DNA of 64,000 nt from Stygiolobus azoricus (GTDB lineage Archaea; Thermoproteota; Thermoprotei_A; Sulfolobales; Sulfolobaceae). A program made the position numbers and the translations under genes. The notes under the pieces are model-generated. The model made no database searches and had not been told where the DNA came from. It saw nothing but the letters and a program-made list of their open reading frames with translations. The stretch is from the NCBI RefSeq assembly GCF_009729035.1, contig NZ_CP045483.1, positions 434,001 to 498,000 on the forward strand, read 5' to 3'. Each line of letters begins with the position of its first letter. The stretch's first letter is position 1. Shown in pieces: positions 47,545-58,323 of the stretch.

Positions 47545-48006
47545 ATGATAACTGTAAATATGGTTCCAGCCGACGAGCTGATCAAAAAGCTCAGCGAGTA
47601 CTTAAAGGAGAACGTTAAGGAGTTACAACCTCCAGATTGGGCTCTATATGCAAAAACAGCTAGCTTCAAAGAAAGGGTTCCAGATAACTCAGAAAACTGG
47701 TGGTATATAAGGGCTGCTTCATTGCTCAGGAGAGTTTATATGCAACAGCCTTTAGGAGTAGGTGAGACGAGAAGGATTTATGGAGGATTAAAGAGGAGAG
47801 GGACTAGACCACCTATATCAGTAAGAGCTCCTGGTCACGCTAACCGCCTTATATTCCGTCAGCTTGAGAAAGCCGGGTTAATTGTTAAGACAAAACAAGG
47901 TAGAGTTCTCTCTCCTAAAGGAAGGTCGCTTTTGGACAAATTATCATACGAAATATTTAAAGAGCTGGCTGACAAAAGAACTGATTTGAAAAAGTATTTA
48001 GAGTAA
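47545..48006 (+). CDS. rps19e: Ribosomal protein S19e
   Basis: A small-subunit protein of archaea and eukaryotes, about 153 residues. The motif [20 protein letters not shown] (near 52-71), [11 protein letters not shown] and the [20 protein letters not shown] winged-helix end identify it. The ATG at 47545 is preferred over GTG 47530, as family members begin with MVTV/MITV. It opens the large operon that runs to 58.1 kb; a TATA-like TTTTAAACC lies at 47511-47519. Confidence 0.96.
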   Translation: MITVNMVPADELIKKLSEYLKENVKELQPPDWALYAKTASFKERVPDNSENWWYIRAASLLRRVYMQQPLGVGETRRIYGGLKRRGTRPPISVRAPGHANRLIFRQLEKAGLIVKTKQGRVLSPKGRSLLDKLSYEIFKELADKRTDLKKYLE

Positions 48007-48019
48007 TTAGGTGATTATT

Positions 48020-48367
48020 ATGAGTGACGAGTACGATGAAGAACTTCAAGAGTTATTAAGAAGGAAAGCAGTAGAACAGCAGAGAAGAGCCTTAGAAGAA
48101 CAACAAAGAAAAGCCGAACTTGAAGCTAAGAAAGAAGCAATTTTACGAGTTATACTAACACCAGAAGCTAGGCAAAGGTTAGCAAATGTAAAGCTCGTTA
48201 AGCCAGAAATAGCTGAAGCTATTGAGAATCAACTAATAGCCTTAGCACAAGCAGGGAGAATTCAAGCTCCTATAACTGATGAGGAGTTAAAGGAAATTTT
48301 AGCACAACTCACCTCTCAAACTAAAAAAGATTTCAAAATAACAATTAAGGAAAGGGGATGGAAATGA
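48020..48367 (+). CDS. PDCD5-like DNA-binding protein
   Basis: About 115 residues of the archaeal PDCD5/TFAR19 family: [20 protein letters not shown], then a helical core ([20 protein letters not shown]) and the end [14 protein letters not shown] three-helix bundle with a basic N-terminal helix; it may act in ribosome or DNA transactions. The ATG at 48020 follows GGTGATT. Its stop overlaps the L39e start as ATGA. Confidence 0.93.
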   Translation: MSDEYDEELQELLRRKAVEQQRRALEEQQRKAELEAKKEAILRVILTPEARQRLANVKLVKPEIAEAIENQLIALAQAGRIQAPITDEELKEILAQLTSQTKKDFKITIKERGWK

Positions 48368-48519
48368 GTAAGCATAAACCTTTAGGCAAAAAACTGAGAC
48401 TCGCAAAAGCGATTAAAAGTAACTCAGCAATTCCAGCTTGGGTAGTTTTAAAAACTAATGCTAAAATCAGATTTAACCCTCTCAAAAGGAATTGGAGAAG
48501 GAGTAGCCTGAAGGTGTAA
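48364..48519 (+). CDS. rpl39e: Ribosomal protein L39e
   Basis: A 51-residue, very basic protein starting [20 protein letters not shown] and ending NWRRSSLKV, the family's fixed C-terminal pattern. It sits at the nascent-peptide exit tunnel. Its start overlaps the PDCD5 stop as ATGA, and 4 bases separate it from L31e. Confidence 0.97.
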   Translation: MSKHKPLGKKLRLAKAIKSNSAIPAWVVLKTNAKIRFNPLKRNWRRSSLKV

Positions 48520-48523
48520 TGAG

Positions 48524-48958
48524 ATGTCTGAACAAAACAAGCAGGAAGTACAAGAAGTTCAAAACCAACAAACTAGTACTCAACAACAAGTAGAACAACA
48601 ACCCCAAAAGCAGACCGAAGTTAATCAAGAGGCACAACAAGAGAAGAAGAGCGAGAAGAGGGAGCAAAAAACTGCTGAGAAAAAGAGGGCTAAGAAAGAA
48701 AAGGACAATTTCGAGATGGTAGTAAACTTCAGAAGAGCATTCATGGGTAGAAGAACCGTGAGAACTAGAAGGGCACTTAACATGATCAGAAACATTGTCA
48801 AAAGACATTTTGATGCAGAGAGAGTTATAATCGATCCAATATTGGCTAGAGCAGTATCTACTAACGGTAAGGATAAGATTGTGAGGAAAGTAAGGATAAA
48901 TGTTAGAAAGGTAGGGGAAAAGATATATTTAGTTACTCTCGCACTTAAGAGTGAATGA
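48524..48958 (+). CDS. rpl31e: Ribosomal protein L31e with a long N-terminal extension
   Basis: The last 85 residues (from [20 protein letters not shown]) are standard L31e, located near the exit tunnel. Before them are about 60 residues that are almost only Q, E, K, N and V, with Gln-rich repeats. The ATG at 48524 lies 4 bases after the L39e stop and has a GGTG-type signal upstream, so the extension is probably translated. The extension looks disordered. Its end overlaps aIF6 as ATGA-type. Confidence 0.93.
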   Translation: MSEQNKQEVQEVQNQQTSTQQQVEQQPQKQTEVNQEAQQEKKSEKREQKTAEKKRAKKEKDNFEMVVNFRRAFMGRRTVRTRRALNMIRNIVKRHFDAERVIIDPILARAVSTNGKDKIVRKVRINVRKVGEKIYLVTLALKSE

Positions 48959-49626
48959 ATTTAGACAAGCTTTCAATATTCGGGACGGATAATATAGGAA
49001 TATATGTTTTTACTAATGATAAGTATACTATTTTACCTAAGATAGAAGACAAGCTAGTTCTAGATAAGATTCAGGAAGTTTTGAAGACCGAGATAATCCA
49101 GACTACAGTGGCTAAGAGTGTTCTTGTAGGTATTTTGGTCTCTGGTAACAACGATGTGATCGTTCTGCCTAAGACTGTTACAGACGACGAATACCAAAGC
49201 ATAAAGCAACAAGCCAAAGATGTGAGAGTTGAGATCTTAGATATTAAGCCTACAGCATTAGGTAACATAATACTCATGAACTCACATGCTGCTTTATTGT
49301 ATAAAGAACTGACAGACGTAGAGGTAGAGAAGATTAGAAAGGTTATTCCTGTTGAAGCCGTGAAGAGGGGTAGCATAGCTAATATAATCACTGTGGGTTC
49401 TGTAGGAGTCGTGACTGACAAAGCAGGGTTAGTTCATGTAGACGTTACAGAAGAGGAGCTAACTGAACTGTCTGAATTCTTCAAGGTAAAATTAGATACG
49501 GGCACTGTTAATTTCGGAAGCGTCTTTATAAGGAGTGGGCTAGTTGCAAACAAGAACGGAGTCCTTGTTGGTTCGTCCACTACTGGACCAGAGATTTTAA
49601 GAATCCAAAGAGCATTTAATGATTGA
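48955..49626 (+). CDS. Translation initiation factor aIF6
   Basis: A 223-residue, five-fold repeat (pentein) protein that binds the large ribosomal subunit and blocks early subunit joining. Repeats contain [11 protein letters not shown] (near 9-19), [13 protein letters not shown] (near 151-163) and [17 protein letters not shown] (near 205-221). The start overlaps the L31e stop. Placement among L31e and LX fits a large-subunit assembly cluster. Confidence 0.96.
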   Translation: MNLDKLSIFGTDNIGIYVFTNDKYTILPKIEDKLVLDKIQEVLKTEIIQTTVAKSVLVGILVSGNNDVIVLPKTVTDDEYQSIKQQAKDVRVEILDIKPTALGNIILMNSHAALLYKELTDVEVEKIRKVIPVEAVKRGSIANIITVGSVGVVTDKAGLVHVDVTEEELTELSEFFKVKLDTGTVNFGSVFIRSGLVANKNGVLVGSSTTGPEILRIQRAFND

Positions 49627-49886
49627 TGTCCGAGATCAAAATTTTCATGGTCAGAGGAACGGCATTATTTAACGAGTCTAGATTTCCCACAAGGCAAAAA
49701 TTCGTTAAGTACATTAGGGCATTAAATGAGAAACAAGCACTAGAAAAAATATGCAGTGATTTCGGAAGCAAAAACAAGATTAAGAGGTATAACATTAAAA
49801 TTGAGGAAATGAGGGAGGTCAAACCTGAAGAGATAAACGATAAGACAATAAGAGATTTAGTAAAGTTAGAAAAGATAATATTGTGA
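49626..49886 (+). CDS. rplX: Ribosomal protein LX (L20a/L18Ae)
   Basis: An 86-residue archaeal large-subunit protein. The start [14 protein letters not shown] and the core [20 protein letters not shown] with [17 protein letters not shown] match the family. ATG 49626 shares one base with the aIF6 stop (TGATG). It overlaps the prefoldin gene by 4 bases. Confidence 0.94.
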   Translation: MSEIKIFMVRGTALFNESRFPTRQKFVKYIRALNEKQALEKICSDFGSKNKIKRYNIKIEEMREVKPEEINDKTIRDLVKLEKIIL

Positions 49887-50338
49887 GTAGCATGAGTGAG
49901 AGAGAACAAAGCGGACAAATAGCCATAGATGTAGGGGCTCTTTACCAGCAGGCAGTGGAACTTAAAGAGTATATAGATACTCTCCAGAAAACCTTAACTG
50001 AGGTCTTAGACTCAATTGAGTCAGTTAAATCCTCAAAAAGTGCAATAGATGAGATAGGTAAAGGTAATCAGGAGTATATAATGATCGGAGATAGGAAAGG
50101 CAATGTCATGTTTAAGGTGAGTAATATAAACAACGTGAAAGTAATAGTCCACTTAGGAATGCAGTACTTTATAGAAGTAGATCCACAGACTGCAAAGAAA
50201 ATACTAGACGATAAAGAAAAAGAACTAAACGATTATTCTAAGGCTTTACAAGCCGAACTGGCTAAATCAATAGAGGCTTATAACCAGCTGGCACAAGTTC
50301 TATCCGCTATCCAAGCCCAAGCTCAAACAGGTGAATAA
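49883..50338 (+). CDS. pfdA: Prefoldin alpha subunit
   Basis: A 151-residue coiled-coil protein of the hexameric co-chaperone that hands unfolded proteins to the thermosome. Two long helices flank a beta hairpin region ([20 protein letters not shown]). The start is GTG 49883 or ATG 49892; the latter fits the family better. The stop TAA at 50336-50338 lies two bases before the ftsY start region. Confidence 0.93.
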   Translation: MSSMSEREQSGQIAIDVGALYQQAVELKEYIDTLQKTLTEVLDSIESVKSSKSAIDEIGKGNQEYIMIGDRKGNVMFKVSNINNVKVIVHLGMQYFIEVDPQTAKKILDDKEKELNDYSKALQAELAKSIEAYNQLAQVLSAIQAQAQTGE

Positions 50339-50340
50339 TT

Positions 50341-51517
50341 TTGTTTCGATAAATTAAAGAAAGCACTTTCTAATTTTTTAGGTAAAGTAACAGGAAAAGA
50401 GGAAGAGGAGAAAAAACCCGATCAGGAGGAAAAAGTTGGAATCCAACAAAATGTTCAAATCCCCCAAGAAACAACTCAACAGAAAGCGAAAGAAGATCAA
50501 AAACCTCTACAAGAACCGAAACCTCAACCTCTTCCTCCTCAACCCACTGACCAAATCTCTCAACCTAATACTCAGTCTCCTCCGCAATCCGTAACGGAAA
50601 AACTTAAAGAGGAAAAGAAGGCTGAGGAGAAGTCTAAATCACGTTTCTCTTTCTTCGATTTCCTCAAATATAAGACTATAAAGGAGGATGACATAACAGA
50701 ATTAATTGAAGAATTTAGATACCAACTTCTCGAGGCTGACGTCTCCTATGAAGTGTCGGAAAAGATACTAGAAGACCTTAAAAACTCCCTAGTAGGAAAG
50801 AAGGTTAGTAGAAGCGAGGAGATAGAGAAAATAATAACAGATTCTCTAAAAAAATCTATAGAAGAGATCCTTACAAAAAACAGAGGCTTCGATCTAGTAA
50901 AAGAAATAAAAAGCAAAGGTAAGAAGCCTTACGTGATTGTCTTCTTCGGCGTAAACGGTGTTGGAAAAACCACGACAATAGCTAAAGTAGCGTACATGCT
51001 GAAGAAAAACGGTATCAGTTCCATTATAGCTGCGTCCGACACCTTCAGGGCAGCTGCTCAAGAACAACTGGCTTATCACGCCCAAAAGCTCGAAATACCC
51101 CTAGTTAGGGGGAAATACGGTGGGGATCCTGCTGCAGTCGCATTTGACGCCATAAATTCTGCAAAAAGCAGAAACATAGACGTGGTGCTAATTGACACTG
51201 CGGGAAGGATGCACGTTGACGCTGACTTAGTTGAAGAGCTCAAGAGAGTTGTAAGAATAACAAAGCCGGACTTAAGGATATTAGTCCTAGATTCACTTGC
51301 TGGTAACGACGCTCTTGAACAAGCTAGATATTTCGAGAATAATATCGGCTATGACGCAGTAATACTCACTAAAGTGGACGCTGACGCAAAAGGAGGAATA
51401 GTTTTGTCATTAGCTTACGATATTAAGAAACCCGTGATCTACTTGGGAGTAGGACAAGAATATGACAGTTTAGTCCCCTTCGATCCGGACTGGTTTATAA
51501 AGAGAATATTTCAGTAG
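50341..51517 (+). CDS. ftsY: Signal recognition particle receptor FtsY, start codon anomalous
   Basis: The GTPase receptor that docks SRP-ribosome complexes at the membrane. The G domain has [20 protein letters not shown] (G1), [20 protein letters not shown] (G3) and [10 protein letters not shown] (G4). The N-terminal acidic/Pro-Gln-rich A region and N domain are clearly coding from [15 protein letters not shown] onward, but in that frame the preceding codons are TAA TTT TGT, so no start exists. TTG at 50341 is one base out of frame; deleting one T from TTGTTTCG would give a normal start. The first usual in-frame start is GTG 50753, which would cut half the N domain. Confidence 0.88.
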
Positions 51518-51531
51518 TTAAAGTTAAAATT

Positions 51532-51732
51532 ATGGTCAAAAACTATCTACATATGGCATTGTTAGAGTCCCTTAAAAAACTCAAGGACGATTGGAAACTG
51601 ATAACCAGCGTAGCTAAAAAACCTGACAAGGATATGTTAAACTACAACATTAAGCTTACACTACTTGTAATCGGAGTTGTCGGGATCCTCGCGTATATAA
51701 TACAACTTACCGTTACCCTAATTATAAAATAG
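51532..51732 (+). CDS. secE: Preprotein translocase subunit SecE (Sec61-gamma)
   Basis: A 66-residue, single-pass membrane protein of the Sec channel. The amphipathic helix [20 protein letters not shown] precedes the one membrane segment (about residues 44-64), the family layout. ATG 51532 or the inner ATG 51553 may be the start. It lies 14 bases after ftsY and next to NusG, as in other archaea. Confidence 0.92.
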   Translation: MVKNYLHMALLESLKKLKDDWKLITSVAKKPDKDMLNYNIKLTLLVIGVVGILAYIIQLTVTLIIK

Positions 51733-51738
51733 GTGAAT

Positions 51739-52200
51739 ATGGTGGAAGCACCAAAATTCAGGAACTATTACGCAGTAAGAGTTACGGCTGGTCAGGAAAT
51801 AAACGTAGCCTTGATGATCGAAGAGAGGATCAAAACAAATAGCGTTAAAGAGATTTATTCAATTATTGTCCCGCCCAACGTCAAGGGTTATGTCATTGTA
51901 GAAGCCTCTGGTCCACATGTAGTAAAACTGGTAGCTACTGGTATAAGACACGTAAAAGGAGTAGCCCATGGATTAGTCCAAAAAGAAGATGTAGTCAAAT
52001 TCGTCTCTAAGACCATCGCAATACCTACTGTGAAAGAGGGCGATATAGTAGAGATTGTGAGCGGCCCTTTTAGAGGTATGCAAGCGGAAGTAAAGAGATT
52101 AGATAGTGCAAAGAATGAAGTAGTTTTAAATATTTTGGAATCATCATTTCCTCTTCAGGTTACAGTCCCCCTTGACCAGGTTAAACCCGTTAAAAAGTAA
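51739..52200 (+). CDS. nusG: Transcription elongation factor NusG/Spt5
   Basis: About 153 residues with an NGN domain (FRNYYAVRVTAGQEINVALM; HVKGVAHGLVQKEDVV) and a KOW domain (EGDIVEIVSGPFRGMQAEVK). It binds the polymerase clamp and raises processivity. ATG 51739 follows GGTGAAT; GTG 51733 is an alternative. It starts right after secE. Confidence 0.95.
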   Translation: MVEAPKFRNYYAVRVTAGQEINVALMIEERIKTNSVKEIYSIIVPPNVKGYVIVEASGPHVVKLVATGIRHVKGVAHGLVQKEDVVKFVSKTIAIPTVKEGDIVEIVSGPFRGMQAEVKRLDSAKNEVVLNILESSFPLQVTVPLDQVKPVKK

Positions 52201-52212
52201 GGTGATAAGCTT

Positions 52213-52725
52213 ATGCCCACAAAGTCAATAAAAATCGTAGTTGAAGGAGGAAACGCAAAGCCAGGCCCACCACTGGGTCCTACGCTCTCACAACTAGGAC
52301 TAAATGTAGGTGAAGTGGTAAAGAAAATAAATGAGGCAACATCTCAATTTAAAGGCATGACAGTACCTATAACTATAGAAATTGACACTTCCACCAAGAA
52401 GTACGAGATAAAGGTAGGTGTTCCAACCACCACATCCTTACTTCTCAAAACTGTAGGTGCTGAAGCACCTTCTGGTGACCCCGAGCACAAGAAGATAGGG
52501 AACTTAAAGATGGAGCAGATAATTGACGTAGCAATAAAGAAAAAGCCGCAGTTAACAGCTAAAACCCTAAAGGCTGCAGTAAAGAGCATTCTAGGGACTG
52601 CGAGATCAATAGGAATTACAGTAGAGGGTAAAGACCCAAAGATGGTCGTAAAAGAGGTAGAACAAGGTAAATATGATGATTTATTAACCAAATATGAGCA
52701 AAAATGGAATGAGGTAGAAGGGTGA
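52213..52725 (+). CDS. rpl11: Ribosomal protein L11
   Basis: A 170-residue protein of the GTPase-associated centre. [20 protein letters not shown] (near 16-35) and the C-terminal RNA-binding domain ([16 protein letters not shown]) are diagnostic. The ATG follows GGTGATAAG. It is 13 bases after nusG and 5 bases before L1. Confidence 0.97.
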   Translation: MPTKSIKIVVEGGNAKPGPPLGPTLSQLGLNVGEVVKKINEATSQFKGMTVPITIEIDTSTKKYEIKVGVPTTTSLLLKTVGAEAPSGDPEHKKIGNLKMEQIIDVAIKKKPQLTAKTLKAAVKSILGTARSIGITVEGKDPKMVVKEVEQGKYDDLLTKYEQKWNEVEG

Positions 52726-52729
52726 AATT

Positions 52730-53386
52730 ATGATCGCCGACAGAAATAGTCTAGTGGAAGCGTTGAAACAAGCACTAGACCCTTCAAACAATCCTAAGAG
52801 GAACTTCACTCAGAGCGTTGACATAATAGTAACCTTTAAAGGAGTGGATATGAAAAAAGGAGAAATAAAACTAAGGGAGATAGTCCCATTACCTAAGGCT
52901 CCTACAAAGGCTAGGAAAGTTCTCGTAGTACCTTCCTTTGAGCAGTTAGAATCAGTTAAGAAAGCCCAACCTAACGTCATCCTAACTAAAGAAGAGTTAC
53001 AAAAGTTACAAGGACAGAAGAGGCCAGTGAAGAAACTCGCGAGACAGAACGACTGGTTCTTGATATCTCAGGACTCCATGGCATTAGCCGGTAGGATAAT
53101 AGGACCCGCACTGGGTCCTAGAGGAAAGTTCCCGGTTCCCCTTCCAAACTCTTCTGACGTCTCAGAGTATGTTAATAGATTTAAGAGATCAACACTAGTT
53201 AAGACAAAAGACCAGCCCCATGTTCAAGCTTTCATAGGAACTGAAGATATGAAGCCTGAAGATCTAGCAGACAATGCCTTAGCTGTACTTAACGCTATCG
53301 AAAATAAGACTAGAGTTGAAGGTATTTTGAGAGCGATATATGTAAAAACCACTATGGGTAAAGTAGTAAAAGTTAATGTGAAGTGA
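52730..53386 (+). CDS. rpl1: Ribosomal protein L1
   Basis: A 218-residue protein of the L1 stalk. [18 protein letters not shown] (near 122-139) and the surrounding two-domain pattern identify it. Archaeal L1 often represses its own operon by binding mRNA, but no L1-site hairpin was recognised here. It overlaps the GTG before L10. Confidence 0.97.
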   Translation: MIADRNSLVEALKQALDPSNNPKRNFTQSVDIIVTFKGVDMKKGEIKLREIVPLPKAPTKARKVLVVPSFEQLESVKKAQPNVILTKEELQKLQGQKRPVKKLARQNDWFLISQDSMALAGRIIGPALGPRGKFPVPLPNSSDVSEYVNRFKRSTLVKTKDQPHVQAFIGTEDMKPEDLADNALAVLNAIENKTRVEGILRAIYVKTTMGKVVKVNVK

Positions 53387-53391
53387 TTAAG

Positions 53392-54393
53392 ATGGCCTTA
53401 GTAACTCAACACAAAATTCCGAAATGGAAGATAGAGGAAGTAGAAGAACTAACCCAAAAACTTAAGGAGTACCCTACAATAATAATCGCAGATATACAAG
53501 GTTTCCCAGCTGACAAGTTGCACGATATTAGAAAGAAATTGAGAGGGAAAGCTGAGATAAAAGTAACTAGGAATAGTTTGTTCGAACTAGCTCTTAAGAA
53601 AGCTGGTATTGACGCGTCTAAATTCGAACCTTATCTCACTGGTTCAAACGCTTATATCTTCACCAAGTCAAACCCGTTCGAACTCCACTTATTCCTCTCC
53701 AAGTTTAGACTAAAGAGGTATGCAATGCCTGGTGACAAGGCAGATGAAGAAGTAGTAATACCAGCTGGAGACACTGGAATGCCTGCAGGTCCTATACTGA
53801 GCACTTTCGGTAAGCTTAAGGTTAAGACCAAGGTTCAAGACGGTAAAGTCCACGTATTACAAGATACCGTGATAGCAAAGCCTGGTGATCCAATTCCTCC
53901 TGATGCTATACCTATACTACAAAAGTTAGGGATAATGCCCGTCTATATAAAACTCAGCATAAAAGTCGCATACGAAGGAGGCATACTAATACCCGGTGAA
54001 CAACTGGCTATTAACTTAGACGAGTACAAGGATCAAGTAATGAAAGCTCACTTTAACGCCTTCAACTTAGCTGTAGAAATAGCCTATCCAGTGCCAGAAG
54101 TACTGAAGGTCACAGCACAGAAAGCTGCAAGAAATGCCATTTCCTTAGCTGCTGAAATAGGCTACATAACTCCTGAAACAGCACAAGCAGTAATATCAAG
54201 AGCTATGGCTAAGGCATATGCACTTGCCGGAGCAATCAGTGGTAAAGTAGACTTAGGTATACAAGTACCAGCTTCTGCTCCTGCTCAGGCTGCTGCTCCT
54301 GCTGAGAAGAAGGAGGAGAAGAAGGAGGAAGAGGAGAAGAAGGGACCTAGTGAAGAGGAGATTGGTGGCGGTTTAGCCTCACTATTCGGTTAA
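53392..54393 (+). CDS. rplP0: Ribosomal protein L10 (P0)
   Basis: About 333 residues forming the base of the ribosomal stalk, to which P1 dimers bind through the C-terminal helices ([20 protein letters not shown]). The tail is Ala-rich, then charged ([20 protein letters not shown]) and ends GGGLASLFG, the factor-binding peptide. The final 115 bases of the coding region match the end of the P1 gene exactly. ATG 53392 is preferred over GTG 53383. Confidence 0.96.
   Translation: MALVTQHKIPKWKIEEVEELTQKLKEYPTIIIADIQGFPADKLHDIRKKLRGKAEIKVTRNSLFELALKKAGIDASKFEPYLTGSNAYIFTKSNPFELHLFLSKFRLKRYAMPGDKADEEVVIPAGDTGMPAGPILSTFGKLKVKTKVQDGKVHVLQDTVIAKPGDPIPPDAIPILQKLGIMPVYIKLSIKVAYEGGILIPGEQLAINLDEYKDQVMKAHFNAFNLAVEIAYPVPEVLKVTAQKAARNAISLAAEIGYITPETAQAVISRAMAKAYALAGAISGKVDLGIQVPASAPAQAAAPAEKKEEKKEEEEKKGPSEEEIGGGLASLFG
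54275..54389 (+). repeat. 115-bp direct repeat, copy in the P0 gene
   Basis: It runs from CTGCTCCTGCTCAGG to CACTATTCGG and is identical base for base to 54637-54751. It encodes the shared Ala-rich hinge, charged segment and terminal peptide. Confidence 0.95.
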
Positions 54394-54440
54394 TGAAAAT
54401 TTTATATATTGCTTTGTCGGTTAAAGAGGATTGATACAGT

Positions 54441-54755
54441 ATGGAATACATCTACGCGAGCCTCTTATTACATTCGGCTAAAAAAGAGATAAATGAAGAT
54501 AACCTCAAAAACGTACTCTCTGCTGCAGGTATAACCGTAGACGAAGTTAGGTTAAAGGCTGTAGTAGCTGCCCTAAAAGAAGTAAACATTGACGAAGTCC
54601 TCAAGAACGCCACTGCAATGCCAGTAGCTGTAGCAGCTGCTCCTGCTCAGGCTGCTGCTCCTGCTGAGAAGAAGGAGGAGAAGAAGGAGGAAGAGGAGAA
54701 GAAGGGACCTAGTGAAGAGGAGATTGGTGGCGGTTTAGCCTCACTATTCGGATAA
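54441..54755 (+). CDS. rpl12: Ribosomal protein P1 (L12)
   Basis: A 104-residue stalk protein that recruits translation factors. The N-terminal dimer helices are [20 protein letters not shown] and on, then an Ala hinge, a charged stretch and the end GGGLASLFG. The last 115 coding bases equal the end of the P0 gene. It lies 47 bases after P0, and alaS follows 38 bases later. Confidence 0.96.
   Translation: MEYIYASLLLHSAKKEINEDNLKNVLSAAGITVDEVRLKAVVAALKEVNIDEVLKNATAMPVAVAAAPAQAAAPAEKKEEKKEEEEKKGPSEEEIGGGLASLFG
54637..54751 (+). repeat. 115-bp direct repeat, copy in the P1 gene
   Basis: Identical to 54275-54389, including all synonymous positions. The distance between copies is 362 bases. Confidence 0.95.
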
Positions 54756-54793
54756 GAAAACTCTTTTTAACACCCCTCCACGCATTTTAATCT

Positions 54794-57514
54794 ATGAAAG
54801 TAAGTGAAAGCGAATACAGACTTAATTTCTTTTTATCAAATAATTACGAAAGAAAAATATGTAAGTCTTGTTCAACCCCTTTCTGGGCTAAAGACAAATC
54901 CCGTGAAGTTTGTAGTGACGTACCTTGTACGGACTACTACTTCTTTGATTTAGATATAAAGTCCCCTCCCCTCACCGTAAGAGAAGCGAGAAATAAGTTC
55001 CTAAAGTTCTTTGAGAGGAAAGGACATACCATAATCCCGCCCAAACCGGTGTTAGCTAGGTGGAGGGAGGACTTATACCTAACTATAGCGAGCATTGTAG
55101 ATTTTCAGCCTTTCGTCACAAGTGGCGTAGTCCCACCTCCCGCAAACCCCTTAGTTATCTCCCAACCTTGTATAAGGCTTGAAGATGTAGACAACGTAGG
55201 TATCACCTTCGGCAGGCACTTGACAACTTTCGAAATGGCAGCTCACCACGCCTTTAACTATCCTGACAAACAAGTATATTGGAAAGAAGAGACTGTATCT
55301 CTCGCAAAGGAGTTCTTCACAGAAGAACTGGGGATACCGGAAGAACAGCTCAACTTCAAGGAGTCTTGGTGGGAAGGTGGAGGTAATGCAGGACCATCTT
55401 TTGAGGTGACAGTAGGGGGACTAGAGCTGGCAACACTAGTATTCATGCAATATGAAATCAAAGGAGACCAATACGTACCTTTGAAGCTGAAAATCGTGGA
55501 TACAGGCTACGGAGTAGAGAGAATGGCGTGGTTTACTCAGAAGACTCCCACAGCATTCCATGCGATTTACGGTAACCTTGTTTACAAGTTCTTCGATAAG
55601 ATTGGGGTGAATAAAGTAGACGACGAATTGTTAAAGACTGCCGCAATTTTAGCAGGTAGGATCGACCCGGATAAACCAGAAACAATAGTAAGGCATAGGG
55701 AAGAAGTAGCTAAAAAGATGGGGGTTAAATTCGACTTCGTCAATGAGGAGTTAACAAGGGCTGCAAGGGTGTTCCAAGTACTAGACCACACAAAGACCAT
55801 AGCTATGATGTTAGCAGATGGTTTAGTCCCATCTAATTCAGGTGAGGGTTATTTAGGTAGGCTCTTAATAAGGCGTGCACTGAGAGTCCTCAAACTACTG
55901 GGCAGTGACGTAAAACTTTACGAGTTAATCAAAGAGCAAATAGATTACTGGAAGGAAGACTTTCCACAGATGTTGAAAAACAAGGACTATATACTTGACG
56001 TGGTTCAACTCGAGCAGGAGAGGTTTGAAGAGACAATGAGCAAAGCGACTTCAGCAATCTCCTCTTTGGTAAAGAAAAGCAAGGAGATAACGGCTGAGGA
56101 CTTAGTAAAACTATACGACTCTAACGGTATCCCCCCAGACATTGTGGCAGAAGAAGCCCGCAAGATTAACCCCAACGTAAAGGTAGAAGTCCCCCATAAT
56201 TTTTACGCTTTAGTCGCTAAAAGACATCAGTCAGCACCTATAAAAGGAGGAAAGAAAGAAAAACTACCCCAAGACCTCATAAAGATCATAGAGGAGAAAG
56301 CATTACCACCTACTAACAAACTCTATTACAAAGATCAGTACCAGAGGTCTTTTCAAGGTAAAGTACTCCTATCTTACAAAAATTACCTAGTCTTAGACCA
56401 GACCGCCTTTTATCCAGAGGGAGGAGGACAAATAGGTGATACCGGAGTAATCAAGGTTGGCGATACTGAATATAGGGTAGTCGACACGCAGAAAATCAAG
56501 GATTACGTAATCCACATACTGGATAGAGAGGCGAAAATACCGGAAGGTACTATCGTTTACGGCGAGATAGACTGGCAGAGGAGGTATAGGATAATGAAGC
56601 ATCACACAGGCACCCACGTGATCTTGGCCGCAGCAAGAAAAGTTTTGGGCGAACACGTATGGCAAGCCGGTGCGGAAAAAACCCCGCAGAAAGCGAGGCT
56701 CGACATTACTCATTATAAAATGCCTACAGAAGAGGAGATAAAGAAAATCGAAGACCTCGCCAATTACGTGATTAACGACCGCAGACCGGTTAGACCGTTC
56801 AACATCAATAGGATAGAGGCTGAGATGAAGTACGGAGTGTCAATATATGCTGGAGGTGTCCCTGAAGGGGCTGAGGTGAGGCTAATCGAGATAAAAGACT
56901 GGGACATTGAAGGTTGTGGAGGTACCCACTTAAGCAACACCAGCGAGATCGGTGCTTTAAAAATCATTAACGTAGAGAAACTACAAGACGGTATAATAAG
57001 ACTTGAGTATGTAGCTGGGGATGTAGTATCACAATACGCAAGGGCGCAGGAGGAGAAGATCAAAGAAGTGTCAAAGAGCCTTAACACGTCCCCCTCCCAA
57101 TTAGAGGCTAGGGTCAAGAGATTGTTAGAGGAAGAGGAGAAGAAAGAACAATTACTTTCCAGCTACAGAAGGATGGTACTTAGCGAGATAGAGAGGATAG
57201 CCAGAAACGACGTCGTAAGTGACGTCACTCTATACGTAATTAAGGACATCTATGATGACGAGCTCATCAAAGAGGCTATGAGAAAGTTGACTTCATCACC
57301 TAAAAAGGTAGTACTGTCAATCACAGTGAGGGAAGCGAATAGAGTCGTGGAAATAGGAGTCAGTAAAGACCTCAAGGTGGATAAGATAATAGAGAAGTTG
57401 AGGAGTTTAGGAGGTAAGGGAGGAGGTAAAGGGACTTACGGTAACGTGACTATTAACGCCTCAGAGGAGAACGTAATAAATGCTGTTAAGTCAGCAATTG
57501 CTGAGGGCTTATGA
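54794..57514 (+). CDS. alaS: Alanyl-tRNA synthetase
   Basis: A 906-residue archaeal-type enzyme. A zinc-like CKSC...CSDVPC lies in the N-terminal arm, then class II motif 2 region [24 protein letters not shown] and [10 protein letters not shown] as motif 3. The editing domain has [19 protein letters not shown] and [13 protein letters not shown], the metal site. The C-terminal C-Ala domain ends with [15 protein letters not shown]. It is cotranscribed with the stalk genes. Its 3' end overlaps the DUF434 gene by 35 bases. Confidence 0.97.
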   Translation: MKVSESEYRLNFFLSNNYERKICKSCSTPFWAKDKSREVCSDVPCTDYYFFDLDIKSPPLTVREARNKFLKFFERKGHTIIPPKPVLARWREDLYLTIASIVDFQPFVTSGVVPPPANPLVISQPCIRLEDVDNVGITFGRHLTTFEMAAHHAFNYPDKQVYWKEETVSLAKEFFTEELGIPEEQLNFKESWWEGGGNAGPSFEVTVGGLELATLVFMQYEIKGDQYVPLKLKIVDTGYGVERMAWFTQKTPTAFHAIYGNLVYKFFDKIGVNKVDDELLKTAAILAGRIDPDKPETIVRHREEVAKKMGVKFDFVNEELTRAARVFQVLDHTKTIAMMLADGLVPSNSGEGYLGRLLIRRALRVLKLLGSDVKLYELIKEQIDYWKEDFPQMLKNKDYILDVVQLEQERFEETMSKATSAISSLVKKSKEITAEDLVKLYDSNGIPPDIVAEEARKINPNVKVEVPHNFYALVAKRHQSAPIKGGKKEKLPQDLIKIIEEKALPPTNKLYYKDQYQRSFQGKVLLSYKNYLVLDQTAFYPEGGGQIGDTGVIKVGDTEYRVVDTQKIKDYVIHILDREAKIPEGTIVYGEIDWQRRYRIMKHHTGTHVILAAARKVLGEHVWQAGAEKTPQKARLDITHYKMPTEEEIKKIEDLANYVINDRRPVRPFNINRIEAEMKYGVSIYAGGVPEGAEVRLIEIKDWDIEGCGGTHLSNTSEIGALKIINVEKLQDGIIRLEYVAGDVVSQYARAQEEKIKEVSKSLNTSPSQLEARVKRLLEEEEKKEQLLSSYRRMVLSEIERIARNDVVSDVTLYVIKDIYDDELIKEAMRKLTSSPKKVVLSITVREANRVVEIGVSKDLKVDKIIEKLRSLGGKGGGKGTYGNVTINASEENVINAVKSAIAEGL

Positions 57515-58112
57515 GGACTACAAATATCTTATAAATAGGGGTTATAATAGGAAGCCCGCACTGGACTTAGTGTCAGCTAGATACAACCTCAAATCGAAGG
57601 AAAGGCTACTCCTCTACCGCTGTACCCATAGTGACGAGGAAATAAAGGCTGTTAAAGAGAAGAAGGTAAAAGACGCGGAAGAAGTAATTGTAGACGGATA
57701 TAATATAGGGCTCACGTTACTTTCCGTGATCCATGATGATGAAGTCTTTATATGTGACGACGGCTTTATTAGAGATCTTGGACTGGGAAAGAGGAAGGAA
57801 AAGGAAGAAGTTTTTGATTCCTTACTATACGTTTCAGAGTTTTTATCGTTGAAGGGTGTGAGGTTCCAGTTGATTTTAGACGCCCAGATAAGTAAGAGTG
57901 GTGAAATAGCTGGGAAATTGAGAGCCCGAGGGATCCCTGCTGTTACAGTGAAGAAAGCTGATATAGAAGTAATTGTTAGCGGTAAGGTGGTAGTATCTAA
58001 CGACTTCGTGGTGGTCATGAGGGCGGGTAAGGTTTACGACTTGTTGAGCGAGTTAGTGAGCTATAGTGGGATCAATGTGGTTCCTTTTCCTCCTAATCCG
58101 AAAAACCTTTAA
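57480..58112 (+). CDS. DUF434 protein
   Basis: A 210-residue protein. The first 55 residues ([20 protein letters not shown], then [15 protein letters not shown]) are the DUF434 domain. The second part ([51 protein letters not shown]) looks like a PIN/NYN-type nuclease fold with conserved acidic residues. A role in RNA metabolism is possible but unproven. The coding end overlaps the promoter of tRNA-Arg. Confidence 0.85.
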   Translation: MLLSQQLLRAYEDYKYLINRGYNRKPALDLVSARYNLKSKERLLLYRCTHSDEEIKAVKEKKVKDAEEVIVDGYNIGLTLLSVIHDDEVFICDDGFIRDLGLGKRKEKEEVFDSLLYVSEFLSLKGVRFQLILDAQISKSGEIAGKLRARGIPAVTVKKADIEVIVSGKVVVSNDFVVVMRAGKVYDLLSELVSYSGINVVPFPPNPKNL

Positions 58113-58113
58113 G
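58107..58113 (+). promoter_or_regulatory. TATA box of tRNA-Arg inside the DUF434 gene end
   Basis: CTTTAAG, centred about 26 bases before the tRNA, contains the stop codon TAA of the preceding gene. Confidence 0.5.
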
Positions 58114-58134
58114 TGGAATAAGTGATTATAAGAT

Positions 58135-58225
<91 letters not shown>

Positions 58226-58323
58226 CTATACCCTCTTGTAGGTTAAGTCACGATTCACTCTGTAATTCTTCTAGATGATATGTGAACTATTACACTCTCA
58301 CTTAGAAATTAGTACAAACATAA

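Noticed and set aside
48482-48808. A minus-strand frame with a hydrophobic Leu-rich product
   Set aside because: It is opposite the Gln/Lys/Glu-rich extension of L31e; the hydrophobic look comes from the complement of CAA, AAG and GAG codons.
54275-54751. The 115-bp repeat as a mobile element
   Set aside because: Both copies are in frame and encode the known shared tail of P0 and P1; gene conversion explains it better.
57614-58018. A 134-codon minus-strand frame
   Set aside because: Antisense of the DUF434 gene, with Ser/Thr-rich composition typical of shadow frames.
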